Source of the DNA: Oscillospiraceae bacterium
Lineage (GTDB): Bacteria; Bacillota; Clostridia; Oscillospirales; Acutalibacteraceae
Direction: 5' to 3'
Assembly: GCA_028706415.1 (NCBI GenBank)
Contig: JAQWBK010000018.1
Coordinates: 1 to 20,934 of the forward strand
DNA length: 20,934 nt
Shown: one piece after another, positions 1-6,959 of the stretch
Numbering within the stretch: position 1 is the first letter of the stretch
How the letters are laid out: the number at the start of each line of letters is the position of its first letter
Notes under the pieces: generated by a model
What the model saw: only the letters and a program-made list of their open reading frames with translations
What the model was told of the DNA's origin: nothing
Databases searched by the model: none
Program-made: the position numbers and the translations under genes

Positions 1-87
1 GGCTTGCTTTGAGCGAGTCTATGGAATATATACTGGTGCGAGAGAATATTACATCTAAATTCTAATTATTATTCAGGAGGAAATTCA

Positions 88-1350
88 ATGGGTATGACAA
101 TGACACAAAAAATTCTGGCAGCTCATGCCGGGCTTACAGAGGTAAAGGCAGGACAGTTGATCGAGGCCAAGCTCGATTTGTGCCTTGGTAACGATATTAC
201 CGCGCCGGTTGCCATAAACGAGTTTGAGAGATGCGGCGCTTGCGGGGTGTTCAGCAAGTCGCGGGTTGCGCTTGTGATGGACCACTTTACTCCCAACAAG
301 GATATTAAGGCGGCCGAGCAGGTAAAACGCGTTCGTGAATTCGCAGATAAATATGATGTAGATAACTTCTTCGACGTGGGCAGAATGGGGGTCGAACATG
401 CCATACTTCCCGAACAGGGCTTGGTAGGTCCGGGGGACTGCATAATCGGAGCGGATAGTCATACTTGTACATACGGCGCTCTGGGTGCATTTTCAACCGG
501 TGTGGGCTCCACCGACCTTGCAGCAGGAATGGCAACAGGCACGGCATGGTTCAAGGTACCCTCGGCTCTGAAAATTGTGCTTACAGGCAAGCCCTCGAAA
601 TATGTGGGCGGCAAGGATTTGATTTTGCATCTAATCGGGTTAATTGGTGTGGACGGGGCTCTTTACCGTTCCCTTGAATTTACCGGAGAGGGGGTTGCCC
701 AGCTTTCTATGGACGATCGCCTTTGTGTTGCAAACATGGCGATAGAAGCGGGTGCCAAAAACGGGATTTTCCCTGTTGATGATATTACTCTTGCTTATGT
801 AAAGGGCCGCTTCCAGCGTGAAATTAAGATATTCGAGGCGGACAGCGATGCCGAATATGATGAGGTTATTTCAATCGACCTGTCATCTCTTCGTCCGACG
901 GTAGCTTTTCCGCACCTGCCCGAAAACACCAAGACCATTGACGAATGTAGCGGTCAGGTTAAGGTGGATCAGGTGGTTATCGGCTCATGTACCAACGGCC
1001 GTATTGAGGATATGCGGGCGGCGGCAGAGATACTCAAAGGGCGCAAGGTTGCCAAGGGTGTGCGCTGCATCGTAATTCCAGCCACCCAGCAAATTTGGTT
1101 GGACAGTATGCATGAAGGCTTGTTTGATATTTTTGTGGGGGCGGGTGCAGTTGTTTCAACCCCAACCTGCGGGCCATGTCTTGGGGGTCATATGGGTATT
1201 TTAGCGGCAGGAGAGCGTGCTGTATCCACAACCAACCGCAACTTTGTGGGACGTATGGGGCATGTTGAAAGTGAAGTTTATCTTGCCAACCCTTATGTTG
1301 CCGCTGCATCGGCAATAACCGGATTTATTACCGATCCGGCAACACTGTAA
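88..1350 (+). CDS. leuC: 3-isopropylmalate dehydratase large subunit (LeuC/HacA family)
   Basis: Large, [4Fe-4S]-carrying subunit that isomerises 2-isopropylmalate to 3-isopropylmalate in leucine synthesis, working with LeuD, which follows. The 420-residue length is that of the short archaeal/clostridial LeuC type, not the roughly 470-residue enterobacterial type. The three cluster-ligand cysteines are visible: C301 in IGSCTNGR, and C361 and C364 in TPTCGPCLGGH. The aconitase signature SHTCTYGALGAFSTGVGSTD lies at residues 124-143. The start is set by an AGGAGG seven bases before the ATG. A gap of 18 bases separates it from leuD, so the two are surely co-transcribed. The family also contains homoaconitase and dimethylmalate dehydratase. 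Leucine synthesis is the default reading, but leuA and leuB are not in view to prove it. Confidence 0.93.
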   Translation: MGMTMTQKILAAHAGLTEVKAGQLIEAKLDLCLGNDITAPVAINEFERCGACGVFSKSRVALVMDHFTPNKDIKAAEQVKRVREFADKYDVDNFFDVGRMGVEHAILPEQGLVGPGDCIIGADSHTCTYGALGAFSTGVGSTDLAAGMATGTAWFKVPSALKIVLTGKPSKYVGGKDLILHLIGLIGVDGALYRSLEFTGEGVAQLSMDDRLCVANMAIEAGAKNGIFPVDDITLAYVKGRFQREIKIFEADSDAEYDEVISIDLSSLRPTVAFPHLPENTKTIDECSGQVKVDQVVIGSCTNGRIEDMRAAAEILKGRKVAKGVRCIVIPATQQIWLDSMHEGLFDIFVGAGAVVSTPTCGPCLGGHMGILAAGERAVSTTNRNFVGRMGHVESEVYLANPYVAAASAITGFITDPATL

Positions 1351-1368
1351 CAGAGAAGGAGAATAATT

Positions 1369-1857
1369 ATGATTGCTCAAGGCAGAGTTCATAAATACGG
1401 AGATAATGTAGACACCGATGTTATCATACCTGCACGATATCTCAATACTTCAAAGCATGATGAGCTGGCGGCTCACTGTATGGAGGATATTGATGCAGGC
1501 TTTATCAGCAGGGTAAAAGCCGGAGATATTATGGTGGCCAACAAGAACTTTGGTTGCGGCTCATCCAGGGAGCATGCTCCGATTGCCATAAAAGCAAGCG
1601 GCATTTCCTGTGTTATTGCATCAACCTTTGCACGGATATTTTACCGAAATGCAATTAATATCGGTTTGGCAATACTTGAATGTGATGAAGCAGCCCGAGA
1701 TATAAATGCCGATGATGAGATAAGGGTTGATTTTGAAACAGGCGTTATAGAAAATCTTACCACGGGAAAAGAATACAAGGCAGAGCCATTTCCACCTTTT
1801 ATTCAAAACATTATTGAAAAGGGCGGCCTGCTGAATTCTATCAAGGAAAGACTATAA
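1369..1857 (+). CDS. leuD: 3-isopropylmalate dehydratase small subunit
   Basis: Small swivel-domain subunit that completes the LeuCD active site. Its 162 residues are the expected length for the type that pairs with a 420-residue LeuC. Visible features are the N-terminal GDNVDTDVIIPARYL segment, the substrate-loop motif YLNT at residues 24-27, and the FGCGSSREHAP motif around residue 60 that contacts the substrate carboxylate. In characterised archaeal homologues this loop reads YLRT for isopropylmalate and YLVY for homoaconitate, so YLNT sits nearer the isopropylmalate form without settling the substrate. An AGAAGGAG ribosome site precedes the ATG. It forms an operon with leuC. The reading as a LeuD-family subunit is firm; the exact substrate is less so. 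Confidence 0.92.
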   Translation: MIAQGRVHKYGDNVDTDVIIPARYLNTSKHDELAAHCMEDIDAGFISRVKAGDIMVANKNFGCGSSREHAPIAIKASGISCVIASTFARIFYRNAINIGLAILECDEAARDINADDEIRVDFETGVIENLTTGKEYKAEPFPPFIQNIIEKGGLLNSIKERL

Positions 1858-1888
1858 CCCATGGATTTCGGGAAGGACTGGACTTTGT

Positions 1889-2098
1889 ATGATTTGTACC
1901 AAATGCGGCAGAAGCTCAAATGCCCGAATTTGTCGGTTCTGCGGGCATATGACCAAGGAAACCATTTCAAATAATAATAATTCGAAAAGAATTCCGCATA
2001 CAGGGCATTTAAAGGCGGTTATAATTATCACTGTTTTAATGGTGATTATTGCGGCGGGTCTGGCAATTTTGGCATATATATTCGGTCTGCCCTTCTAA
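1889..2098 (+). CDS. Small zinc-ribbon, single-pass membrane protein
   Basis: A 69-residue protein of unknown role. Two CxxC knuckles (CTKC near residue 3 and CRFC near residue 15) form a probable zinc ribbon at the extreme N-terminus. An Asn-rich linker follows, then one long hydrophobic segment at about residues 43-66 (VIIITVLMVIIAAGLAILAY). That layout matches small ribbon-plus-anchor proteins common in Firmicutes. It starts 31 bases after the leuD stop with a GGAAGG upstream and is likely read through from leuCD. The last base of its stop codon is also the first base of the inverted repeat at 2098-2203, so the 3' end may have been set by insertion of that element. No function is assigned. 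Confidence 0.6.
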   Translation: MICTKCGRSSNARICRFCGHMTKETISNNNNSKRIPHTGHLKAVIIITVLMVIIAAGLAILAYIFGLPF

Positions 2099-2203
2099 TA
2101 CTAATCTCAAATAAAAGGATCGATAAAATTGTCGCTCAAGGCGCGTTCTTCTTTAAAGAACGCATCACTCCATTTTATCGGCTTTTATTATTGAGATTAG
2201 TAT
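2098..2203. repeat. MITE-like inverted-repeat element
   Basis: About 106 bases whose ends are near-perfect inverted repeats of about 32 bases. The left end starts ATACTAATCTCAA and the right end finishes TTGAGATTAGTAT; both arms continue through ATAAAAG and CGATAAAAT with a small indel. The middle holds a further stem, GCGTTCTT paired with AAGAACGC. No coding potential is seen. The ends begin and finish with TA, which would fit a TA-targeting transposase (IS630/Tc1 type), but that is inference. The whole unit can fold into one long hairpin and could also act as the terminator of the leuCD transcript. Confidence 0.7.
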
Positions 2204-2247
2204 AATATAAACCGCTGATTTCATTAAAAATTTATAGAAATATGCAT

Positions 2248-2288
2248 AAAGCCTTTCTGTTGTTATTAATAAACAACAGAAAGGCTTT
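2248..2288. terminator. Perfect 17-bp hairpin, probable bidirectional terminator
   Basis: A perfect 17-base stem (AAAGCCTTTCTGTTGTT with its complement) around a seven-base loop, ATTAATA. It lies between the plus-strand leuCD group and the convergent minus-strand lipoprotein gene, the expected place for a shared terminator. Each arm ends in TTT on its own strand, but no longer U-run follows, so efficiency is uncertain. The rest of 2204-2440 holds a 12-base palindrome (2314-2325) and a partial repeat copy (from 2362); no gene is seen there. Confidence 0.6.
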
Positions 2289-2361
2289 CGAATCGCATTG
2301 AACGATCCCCATAGCGGTTAACCGCACTACATTATATGCAGTAATATGAAAATGTTTAATC

Positions 2362-2380
2362 ATACTGATCTCAAATAAAA
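2362..2380 (+). repeat. Second, single-ended copy of the 2098 repeat terminus
   Basis: ATACTGATCTCAAATAAAA matches the left end of the 2098 element at 18 of 19 positions and has the same orientation. No matching right end is found before the lipoprotein gene begins at 2441. The following 60 bases differ from the interior of the first copy and contain CCGCC and GGCGG (2407-2411 and 2431-2435), which could pair. It is probably a truncated or diverged relative of the same repeat family. Confidence 0.55.
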
Positions 2381-2440
2381 ATCAAGACATCTTTGCGGTC
2401 TATTTTCCGCCATACAGCGTTGTTGTCGTCGGCGGGCTAA

Positions 2441-3415
2441 TCAGATTTTGCCTGGGGTGGTTGTGGATGTTGTGGGTGTTGTGGAAGATGTAGTGATGTC
2501 CTCTTTAAATAAATCAGGATAAAGCACCTCAGCCATTTCCTGAACCGCATCAATCATGCGTTGGCTTTGACGCTCCATTGCAGACGCATCCAAGCCGTAT
2601 ACTCGTTTATTTTTGACGGCAGGGCTGCCTGAAAACCCTGGCATGCCTTTTACTTTATCCACAAGCTGTTGGGGACAGAAGATAACCTCAACCCCCGAAA
2701 GAGAGGCGGCCGGAGCAGACCAATCTTTTGAATCACCCGCCAAATTTATGGCACTCGTTGTGGTTATCAGTCTGTGGAGTACGGTATCACCGGTAGCGGC
2801 ATGTCCCAGTGAATCGGTCACATAAATAACATTAATCGGGTTTTCGGATGGAACGGCGGACACCTTATCTGAAATTCCCTCTAGCCCCGCATTAATGGCC
2901 GTCATTTGCTCCTTTCCCCTGGTTAGGCCCAACTCGGAACCTACAAAAACTTTCCCCACAGTTTGGTAAACTGCTAATAATTCAGCATAGTTTTTTGCGG
3001 CAGGAATGACCACAAAAGGGATCTTCTTGTCCGAAAACATGTTTTGAATTATCTGAGAGGGTTCTTTTTGAACAAGAATTAAATCGGGTTTCAGTTTATA
3101 AATTGCATCAATATTTGGAATTAAAACACTACCCACGACGGGGAGTGCTGCAACCGAGGCGGGTTGGTCACATTCTTCAGCACGACCTGCAAGAGAGGAC
3201 ACAAACCCCATATCTACAATGATTTCGGCAAGGGAGGGGGATAGCACCACAACCTTTGACGGAGCCGAATTTAGAGTAATTCCATTAAGGGTAACAGGAT
3301 AGTTTTTATCAGATACAACCGAATCCTGAGGGGAGTTCTTATTCAAGTTACAGCCTGTAAGAAGCGCGGCGATTAACGCAAAAAGAACAATTACCGCATT
3401 TATTCGATATTTCAT
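2441..3415 (-). CDS. ABC transporter substrate-binding lipoprotein (BtuF/FepB class)
   Basis: Extracytoplasmic binding protein for a metal chelate, probably a siderophore, haem or cobalamin. Residues 1-21 form a lipoprotein signal peptide with lipobox LLTGC, cysteine at about residue 22. The body shows helical-backbone (class III) binding-protein features: VVVLSPSLAEIIVDMGF near residue 55 and IPNIDAIYKLKPDLILVQ near residue 100, the latter typical of BtuF/FepB/FhuD proteins. The C-terminus carries a Thr/Ser/Pro-rich tail (TSSTTPTTSTTTPGKI) beyond the fold. A GAAAGGATAA site precedes the ATG. No permease or ATPase gene is adjacent, so it is an orphan binding protein in this window, and the ligand cannot be told. 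No cobalamin riboswitch or Fur-like box was recognised in the upstream gap. Confidence 0.85.
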   Translation of the reverse strand: MKYRINAVIVLFALIAALLTGCNLNKNSPQDSVVSDKNYPVTLNGITLNSAPSKVVVLSPSLAEIIVDMGFVSSLAGRAEECDQPASVAALPVVGSVLIPNIDAIYKLKPDLILVQKEPSQIIQNMFSDKKIPFVVIPAAKNYAELLAVYQTVGKVFVGSELGLTRGKEQMTAINAGLEGISDKVSAVPSENPINVIYVTDSLGHAATGDTVLHRLITTTSAINLAGDSKDWSAPAASLSGVEVIFCPQQLVDKVKGMPGFSGSPAVKNKRVYGLDASAMERQSQRMIDAVQEMAEVLYPDLFKEDITTSSTTPTTSTTTPGKI

Positions 3416-3468
3416 GCCGTTATCCTTTCATATTTAACCAAGTTTATTAATAACAACTTCCAAATAAT

Positions 3469-3639
3469 GGTGACCTCTAAAAACCTGTTTTGAACCGATT
3501 CCGAGAAGAATTTTTATCGGGCAAGGAGGAGAACCAAGCCCGGTGCAAAAAAGGCCGGAAAGATGTTAAGGCTTTAGTCGGATAATAGTATAACGCAGTC
3601 CGGCGGAAATAGTGCCGGAAGGGGTTTTTAGAGGTGACC
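3469..3639. mobile_element. Non-coding MITE-like element with TAAT target duplication
   Basis: A 171-base unit bounded by inverted repeats GGTGACCTCTAAAAACC and GGTTTTTAGAGGTGACC, which pair at 16 of 17 positions. It is flanked on both sides by TAAT (3465-3468 and 3640-3643), read as a target-site duplication. No open reading frame lies inside. The interior has purine-rich stretches and several CCGG-containing segments. The element fills nearly all of the gap upstream of the lipoprotein gene and so may separate it from its original promoter. The family of the mobilising transposase is not known from the sequence. Confidence 0.7.
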
Positions 3640-3669
3640 TAATGATAAAGCAATAATAGTATGCCCATT

Positions 3670-3987
3670 TTATCTATGGTACTTATAATAAGACACAATC
3701 ATTGTGTCGTGTTGGGAATTTTCATCTTTTGTCTGTATGACAACCCCATCAAGACTTAAAAGTTCACCGCATTTCGCATCGGAGGAAAGGCAGCGAAAAA
3801 CCTCGGTTCCATCACAGACAATTGTTATATAACCGTTTTTTGTGTTTATTCTTCCCAGGTGGCCGATAACCGTTTCCTCCGAGGTTTCGGTATCCCGCTT
3901 GGTAACATACTTTACCGTCCGCCCATCCAAACGCGCAATGAGCTGTTTATTAATCTTATCAGCCTTATTTTGACGACTAAAAAACAT
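3670..3987 (-). CDS. Conserved small protein of unknown function (105 aa)
   Basis: I do not recognise a named domain. The sequence opens with a basic stretch (MFFSRQNKADKINKQLIARLDGR) and continues as mostly beta-prone segments (YITIVCDGTEVFRCL, LLSLDGVVIQTKD), suggesting a small soluble beta-rich domain. There is no signal peptide or membrane span. It lies 45 bases downstream of the DUF815 ATPase gene on the same strand and shares a very similar leader with it (3996-4017 versus 5297-5319), so the pair probably forms an operon or was built from a duplicated leader. The start follows an AGAAAGGAC site at a rather long spacing of about ten bases. An out-of-frame ATG directly after that site is ignored because it stops within seven codons. 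Confidence 0.65.
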   Translation of the reverse strand: MFFSRQNKADKINKQLIARLDGRTVKYVTKRDTETSEETVIGHLGRINTKNGYITIVCDGTEVFRCLSSDAKCGELLSLDGVVIQTKDENSQHDTMIVSYYKYHR

Positions 3988-4032
3988 TATAAATCATGTC
4001 CTTTCTGGGTTATATCCTTTACCCTGACCTGA

Positions 4033-5286
4033 TTACAATTTCTCACCCCTGGATAAACGCGCCTTTGCATCCGCAATAAACTGTTTGGCAAAGCGAGGAG
4101 AGCGCCCGCCTCTTTCAAGCGCCCAGCGTTCGGCGGCGTCCAACAAGGTGGAGCTATCCATGTTCAAGCCGTTGTCGGCTGCCATCTGTTCAACAATCAG
4201 GAAAAACTGCTTTTTATCCGGCAAAAGAAAGGTGAGTAATATTCCAAACCTGTCTGACAGGGAAACCGATTCCTGAAGAGTATCTGCACGGTGTATTTCA
4301 TCACCGTTCCGGTCGCTGAAGGTTTCCCGCAGCAGATGACGGCGATTGGATGTAGCATATACCAGAACATTTTTCGGCCTGGCTTCAAGTCCGCCTTCAA
4401 GCACCGCTTTAAGGGCGGCAAAATTATCGTCACTTCCCGAAAAAGACAGGTCGTCGATGAATATGATAAATTTCATAGGAAAAGAGGCAAGCTGGGCGGT
4501 CAAATCCGGCAGACAGTTTAATGACTCTTTGGGCATTTCTATCATCCTGAGACCGCGGTGTGCATATTCATTTAACAGCGACTTTACCGTCGAGGATTTC
4601 CCGGTACCCCTGTCACCGTATAGCAGAATATTATTGGCTTCAAACCCATCCAAAAATGCAAGGGTGTTGTCAACCGTGATTTTTCGCTGAACTTCATAGC
4701 TTTTTAGGTGGCTCAGCCGTATGTGATCGGGGTTTCTAACCGGACGGATTGCTCCGTTTTGCCACAAGAAGGCTTTATTAACCGAAAAAAGACCAATGCC
4801 ATTCTTCCTATGATATTCCTCCAACCGGTCGATGCACTCACTCCAGTTCATATCAAGGGTGAGGGGGGCAGGCTCATTACTCCAGCGGGGAAGATAATCC
4901 GACAATGTTTCATCCGAGTTTTCAAGAATCAAGTCGGCCGAGCAGGTGGCAGCGCGGTAAAGAATATCAAGATCCCGCCTGGCAAGCTTTGTTATTGAAT
5001 CGGAAATATCCGCTCCGTCTTTTATAAGACTGATAACAAAAGAATTTTCATCCTGCAGCACTTCATCAAAAACGGCAGAGGGGAGACTCCGGTTTCTGCC
5101 TTCAGCCGTGAGAAGATAACATAACCGCCCCCATGCGTCGCATACTATATCTTCATTTCCCTTAAGGCAAGCATCAAGAATATTAAGCAAAACCGAGGTT
5201 ACGGGGCGGCTTAGCACCCCTCTGTATATAGTAAGGGAGGATAGCTCCCTGACCAATGATTTAAGCGATTGCTTGTGATTTGACAT
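4033..5286 (-). CDS. DUF815-type AAA+ ATPase
   Basis: A 417-residue P-loop ATPase of the DUF815 family, a widespread but biochemically uncharacterised cytoplasmic group. The N-terminal 200 residues are helical. Then come Walker A (GDRGTGKSS, residues 224-232), Walker B (FIIFIDD, about 273-279), a sensor-1-like ATSNRRHL and an arginine-finger-like SLSDRFGI. The C-terminal 80 residues form the helical lid and end in an RSPRFAKQFIADA segment typical of the family. The start at 5286 was preferred to an in-frame ATG four codons earlier because AGAGAGGAC lies only two bases from the earlier one. It is probably driven by the TTGACA/TAAAAT promoter at 5366-5394. The family is firm; the role is unknown. 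Confidence 0.88.
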   Translation of the reverse strand: MSNHKQSLKSLVRELSSLTIYRGVLSRPVTSVLLNILDACLKGNEDIVCDAWGRLCYLLTAEGRNRSLPSAVFDEVLQDENSFVISLIKDGADISDSITKLARRDLDILYRAATCSADLILENSDETLSDYLPRWSNEPAPLTLDMNWSECIDRLEEYHRKNGIGLFSVNKAFLWQNGAIRPVRNPDHIRLSHLKSYEVQRKITVDNTLAFLDGFEANNILLYGDRGTGKSSTVKSLLNEYAHRGLRMIEMPKESLNCLPDLTAQLASFPMKFIIFIDDLSFSGSDDNFAALKAVLEGGLEARPKNVLVYATSNRRHLLRETFSDRNGDEIHRADTLQESVSLSDRFGILLTFLLPDKKQFFLIVEQMAADNGLNMDSSTLLDAAERWALERGGRSPRFAKQFIADAKARLSRGEKL

Positions 5287-5365
5287 AATAAGACCCATGT
5301 CCTCTCTGGGTCATATGCCCTAAAAGGACATAAAACCAAATTCAATATTGACAAGTTCATTTGAT

Positions 5366-5394
5366 ATTTTACCCTTTAGACCACAAGGTGTCAA
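5366..5394 (-). promoter_or_regulatory. Sigma-70-type promoter for the DUF815 operon
   Basis: Read on the minus strand, a consensus TTGACA (5394-5389) is followed after 17 bases by TAAAAT (5371-5366), about 80 bases before the ATPase start. The nine bases ATATTGACA that contain the -35 box recur in inverted orientation at 5345-5353, flanking the promoter symmetrically and possibly forming an operator. The 350-base divergent gap 5287-5636 holds this promoter, the plus-strand one at 5471-5500 and no gene. Confidence 0.6.
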
Positions 5395-5470
5395 TATCCG
5401 CGACCAAGCTAACAATAAATATTGAATTTATATGGTCACAAGCCTATAATAAGGTAAGCTGTTCAATAGC

Positions 5471-5500
5471 TTGCGATGATTTGAGAAATTATGTTATACT
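5471..5500 (+). promoter_or_regulatory. Sigma-70-type promoter for the DUF951-prfA operon
   Basis: TTGCGA (5471-5476) and TATACT (5495-5500) are separated by 18 bases. Transcription would begin near 5507, about 130 bases before the DUF951 start, giving a moderate 5' leader. It is the best plus-strand promoter match in the divergent gap. Confidence 0.5.
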
Positions 5501-5636
5501 GTCTAAGATGCAAACACATTTATATTAACCATCCATTAAAGCCATACCATTTTTTCGGACTGCATTGACGGTCGAAAAACATCCTCCAAAATTTAATCCC
5601 GCATTCCGTATTAGTGTGAAAGGAATGATAGAGCAT

Positions 5637-5825
5637 ATGGATATTAAAGTAGGAGATTCTTTATTGATGAAAAAACCCCATCCATGCGGCAGCAAGCAAT
5701 TTGAAGTGCTCCGAATAGGAATGGATTTTCGTCTTAAATGTGAGGGCTGCGGACATGAATTTATGTCCCCGCGTCTGAAAATCGAGCGGCATGTTAAGAA
5801 AGTGATATCTGGCACCCAACCATAA
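5637..5825 (+). CDS. DUF951 family small zinc-binding protein
   Basis: A 62-residue protein of the DUF951 family, small Firmicute proteins often encoded near translation and replication genes and of unknown function. The family pattern is clear: MDIKVGDSLLMKKPHPCG at the start, then VLRIGMDFRLKCEGCGHEFMSPR. C17, C35 and C38 are candidate metal ligands. The reading frame is open 24 codons further upstream, but the start at 5637 fits the family length and has a GAAAGGA site before it. It begins the operon that continues with prfA 48 bases later. Confidence 0.85.
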   Translation: MDIKVGDSLLMKKPHPCGSKQFEVLRIGMDFRLKCEGCGHEFMSPRLKIERHVKKVISGTQP

Positions 5826-5873
5826 TGAACTCCAGCCATGTAACACCAATCAGGAAGGAAAGAATATAAAACG

Positions 5874-6959
5874 ATGATCATATTTGATAAATTGTCCGAT
5901 GTAGAAAAGCGATTTGATGAAATAAACCGTCGGATTTATGACCCCGACATTATTTCCGATGTGGAGCAGTATAAAGAACTGATGAAGGAAATCAAGAATT
6001 TAACCCCTGTGGTAGAAAAATTCAAAGAATACAAAGAGGCGGTGCAGCGGCATGAGGAAGCCCGCTCCATGCTGGACGACGGCGGGCTGGATAAGGAAAT
6101 GCACGAGCTGGTTGATACCGAATTTGAAGAAAGCCGTAATGACATAGAGAGTTGCACCGATGAACTAAAAACCTTGCTGCTGCCCCGCGATCCAAACGAC
6201 GACCGAAATGTTATTATTGAAATCCGCGGCGGAGCAGGAGGGGAGGAGTCATCACTTTTTGCAAATTCCCTTTTCAGAATGTATACCATGTATGCCGAGG
6301 CAAAGGGATATAAAATGGAAGTGATGAATATCAACCAAACCGAGCTAGGTGGCATCAAGGAAGTCAGCTTTATGATAACAGGAAACGGCGCATACAGCAG
6401 GTTTAAATTTGAAAGCGGAGTTCACAGGGTACAGCGGGTTCCCGAAACCGAAGCGGGGGGGCGCATTCATACATCAACCGTTACTGTTGCGGTGCTTCCC
6501 GAGGTTGGTGATGTTGAGGTCGAAATAAATCCGTCAGATTTGCAAATTGATACCTTTCGTGCGAGCGGCGCAGGTGGGCAGCATATTAACAAAACCGATT
6601 CGGCTATCCGTATAACCCATCTGCCCACCGGGATGGTTGTTGAATGTCAGGATGAGCGCAGTCAGTATAAGAATAAGGATAAAGCAATGAAGGTGCTCAG
6701 GGCTCGGCTGTATGAGCAGGAGCAAGACAAGCAGCGCTCGCAGGTTGCCGCCGACAGGAAGTCACAGGTAGGAACAGGCGACCGAAGCGAAAGGATACGC
6801 ACCTATAATTTTCCGCAAGGGCGGGTAACCGATCACCGTATAGGTCTTACCCTTTACAAGTTAGACGCCATAATGAACGGAGATATTGAAGAATTGGTTG
6901 ACGCGCTTATAACCGCAGATAGGGCGGAAAAGCTGAACGCGGCGGGGGATGCTCGGTGA
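5874..6959 (+). CDS. prfA: Peptide chain release factor 1
   Basis: Class I release factor that ends translation at UAA and UAG in the ribosomal A site. Full length at 361 residues. The codon-reading tripeptide P-x-T appears as PET at residues 190-192, in VQRVPETEAGGRIHTS, which separates RF1 from RF2 (SPF). The catalytic GGQ lies at residues 234-236 in GAGGQHINKTDS. The N-terminal coiled domain spans about 1-100. The usual neighbour prmC, which methylates the GGQ glutamine, is not here; tsaC follows directly with a GTGA overlap (6956-6959). The ATG has AGGAAGGAAAG upstream. Confidence 0.97.
   Translation: MIIFDKLSDVEKRFDEINRRIYDPDIISDVEQYKELMKEIKNLTPVVEKFKEYKEAVQRHEEARSMLDDGGLDKEMHELVDTEFEESRNDIESCTDELKTLLLPRDPNDDRNVIIEIRGGAGGEESSLFANSLFRMYTMYAEAKGYKMEVMNINQTELGGIKEVSFMITGNGAYSRFKFESGVHRVQRVPETEAGGRIHTSTVTVAVLPEVGDVEVEINPSDLQIDTFRASGAGGQHINKTDSAIRITHLPTGMVVECQDERSQYKNKDKAMKVLRARLYEQEQDKQRSQVAADRKSQVGTGDRSERIRTYNFPQGRVTDHRIGLTLYKLDAIMNGDIEELVDALITADRAEKLNAAGDAR

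Noticed and set aside
2..58. Possible 3' end of a gene before leuC, open to the left window edge (18 codons ending in TAA)
   Set aside because: Another frame is also open for about 20 codons, neither end resembles a known protein, and the length is too short to choose between them.
88..550. Long antisense frames opposite leuC
   Set aside because: They mirror a well-supported LeuC reading frame with all catalytic residues, have no ribosome sites and show no family resemblance.
2314..2325. Perfect 12-base palindrome GCGGTTAACCGC
   Set aside because: It is isolated between convergent genes with no promoter nearby, so an operator role cannot be supported; it may be chance or part of a decayed repeat.
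3416..3669. Riboswitch (cobalamin type) ahead of the BtuF-like gene
   Set aside because: The gap is almost fully taken up by the MITE-like element, and no B12-box-like conserved segment was seen.
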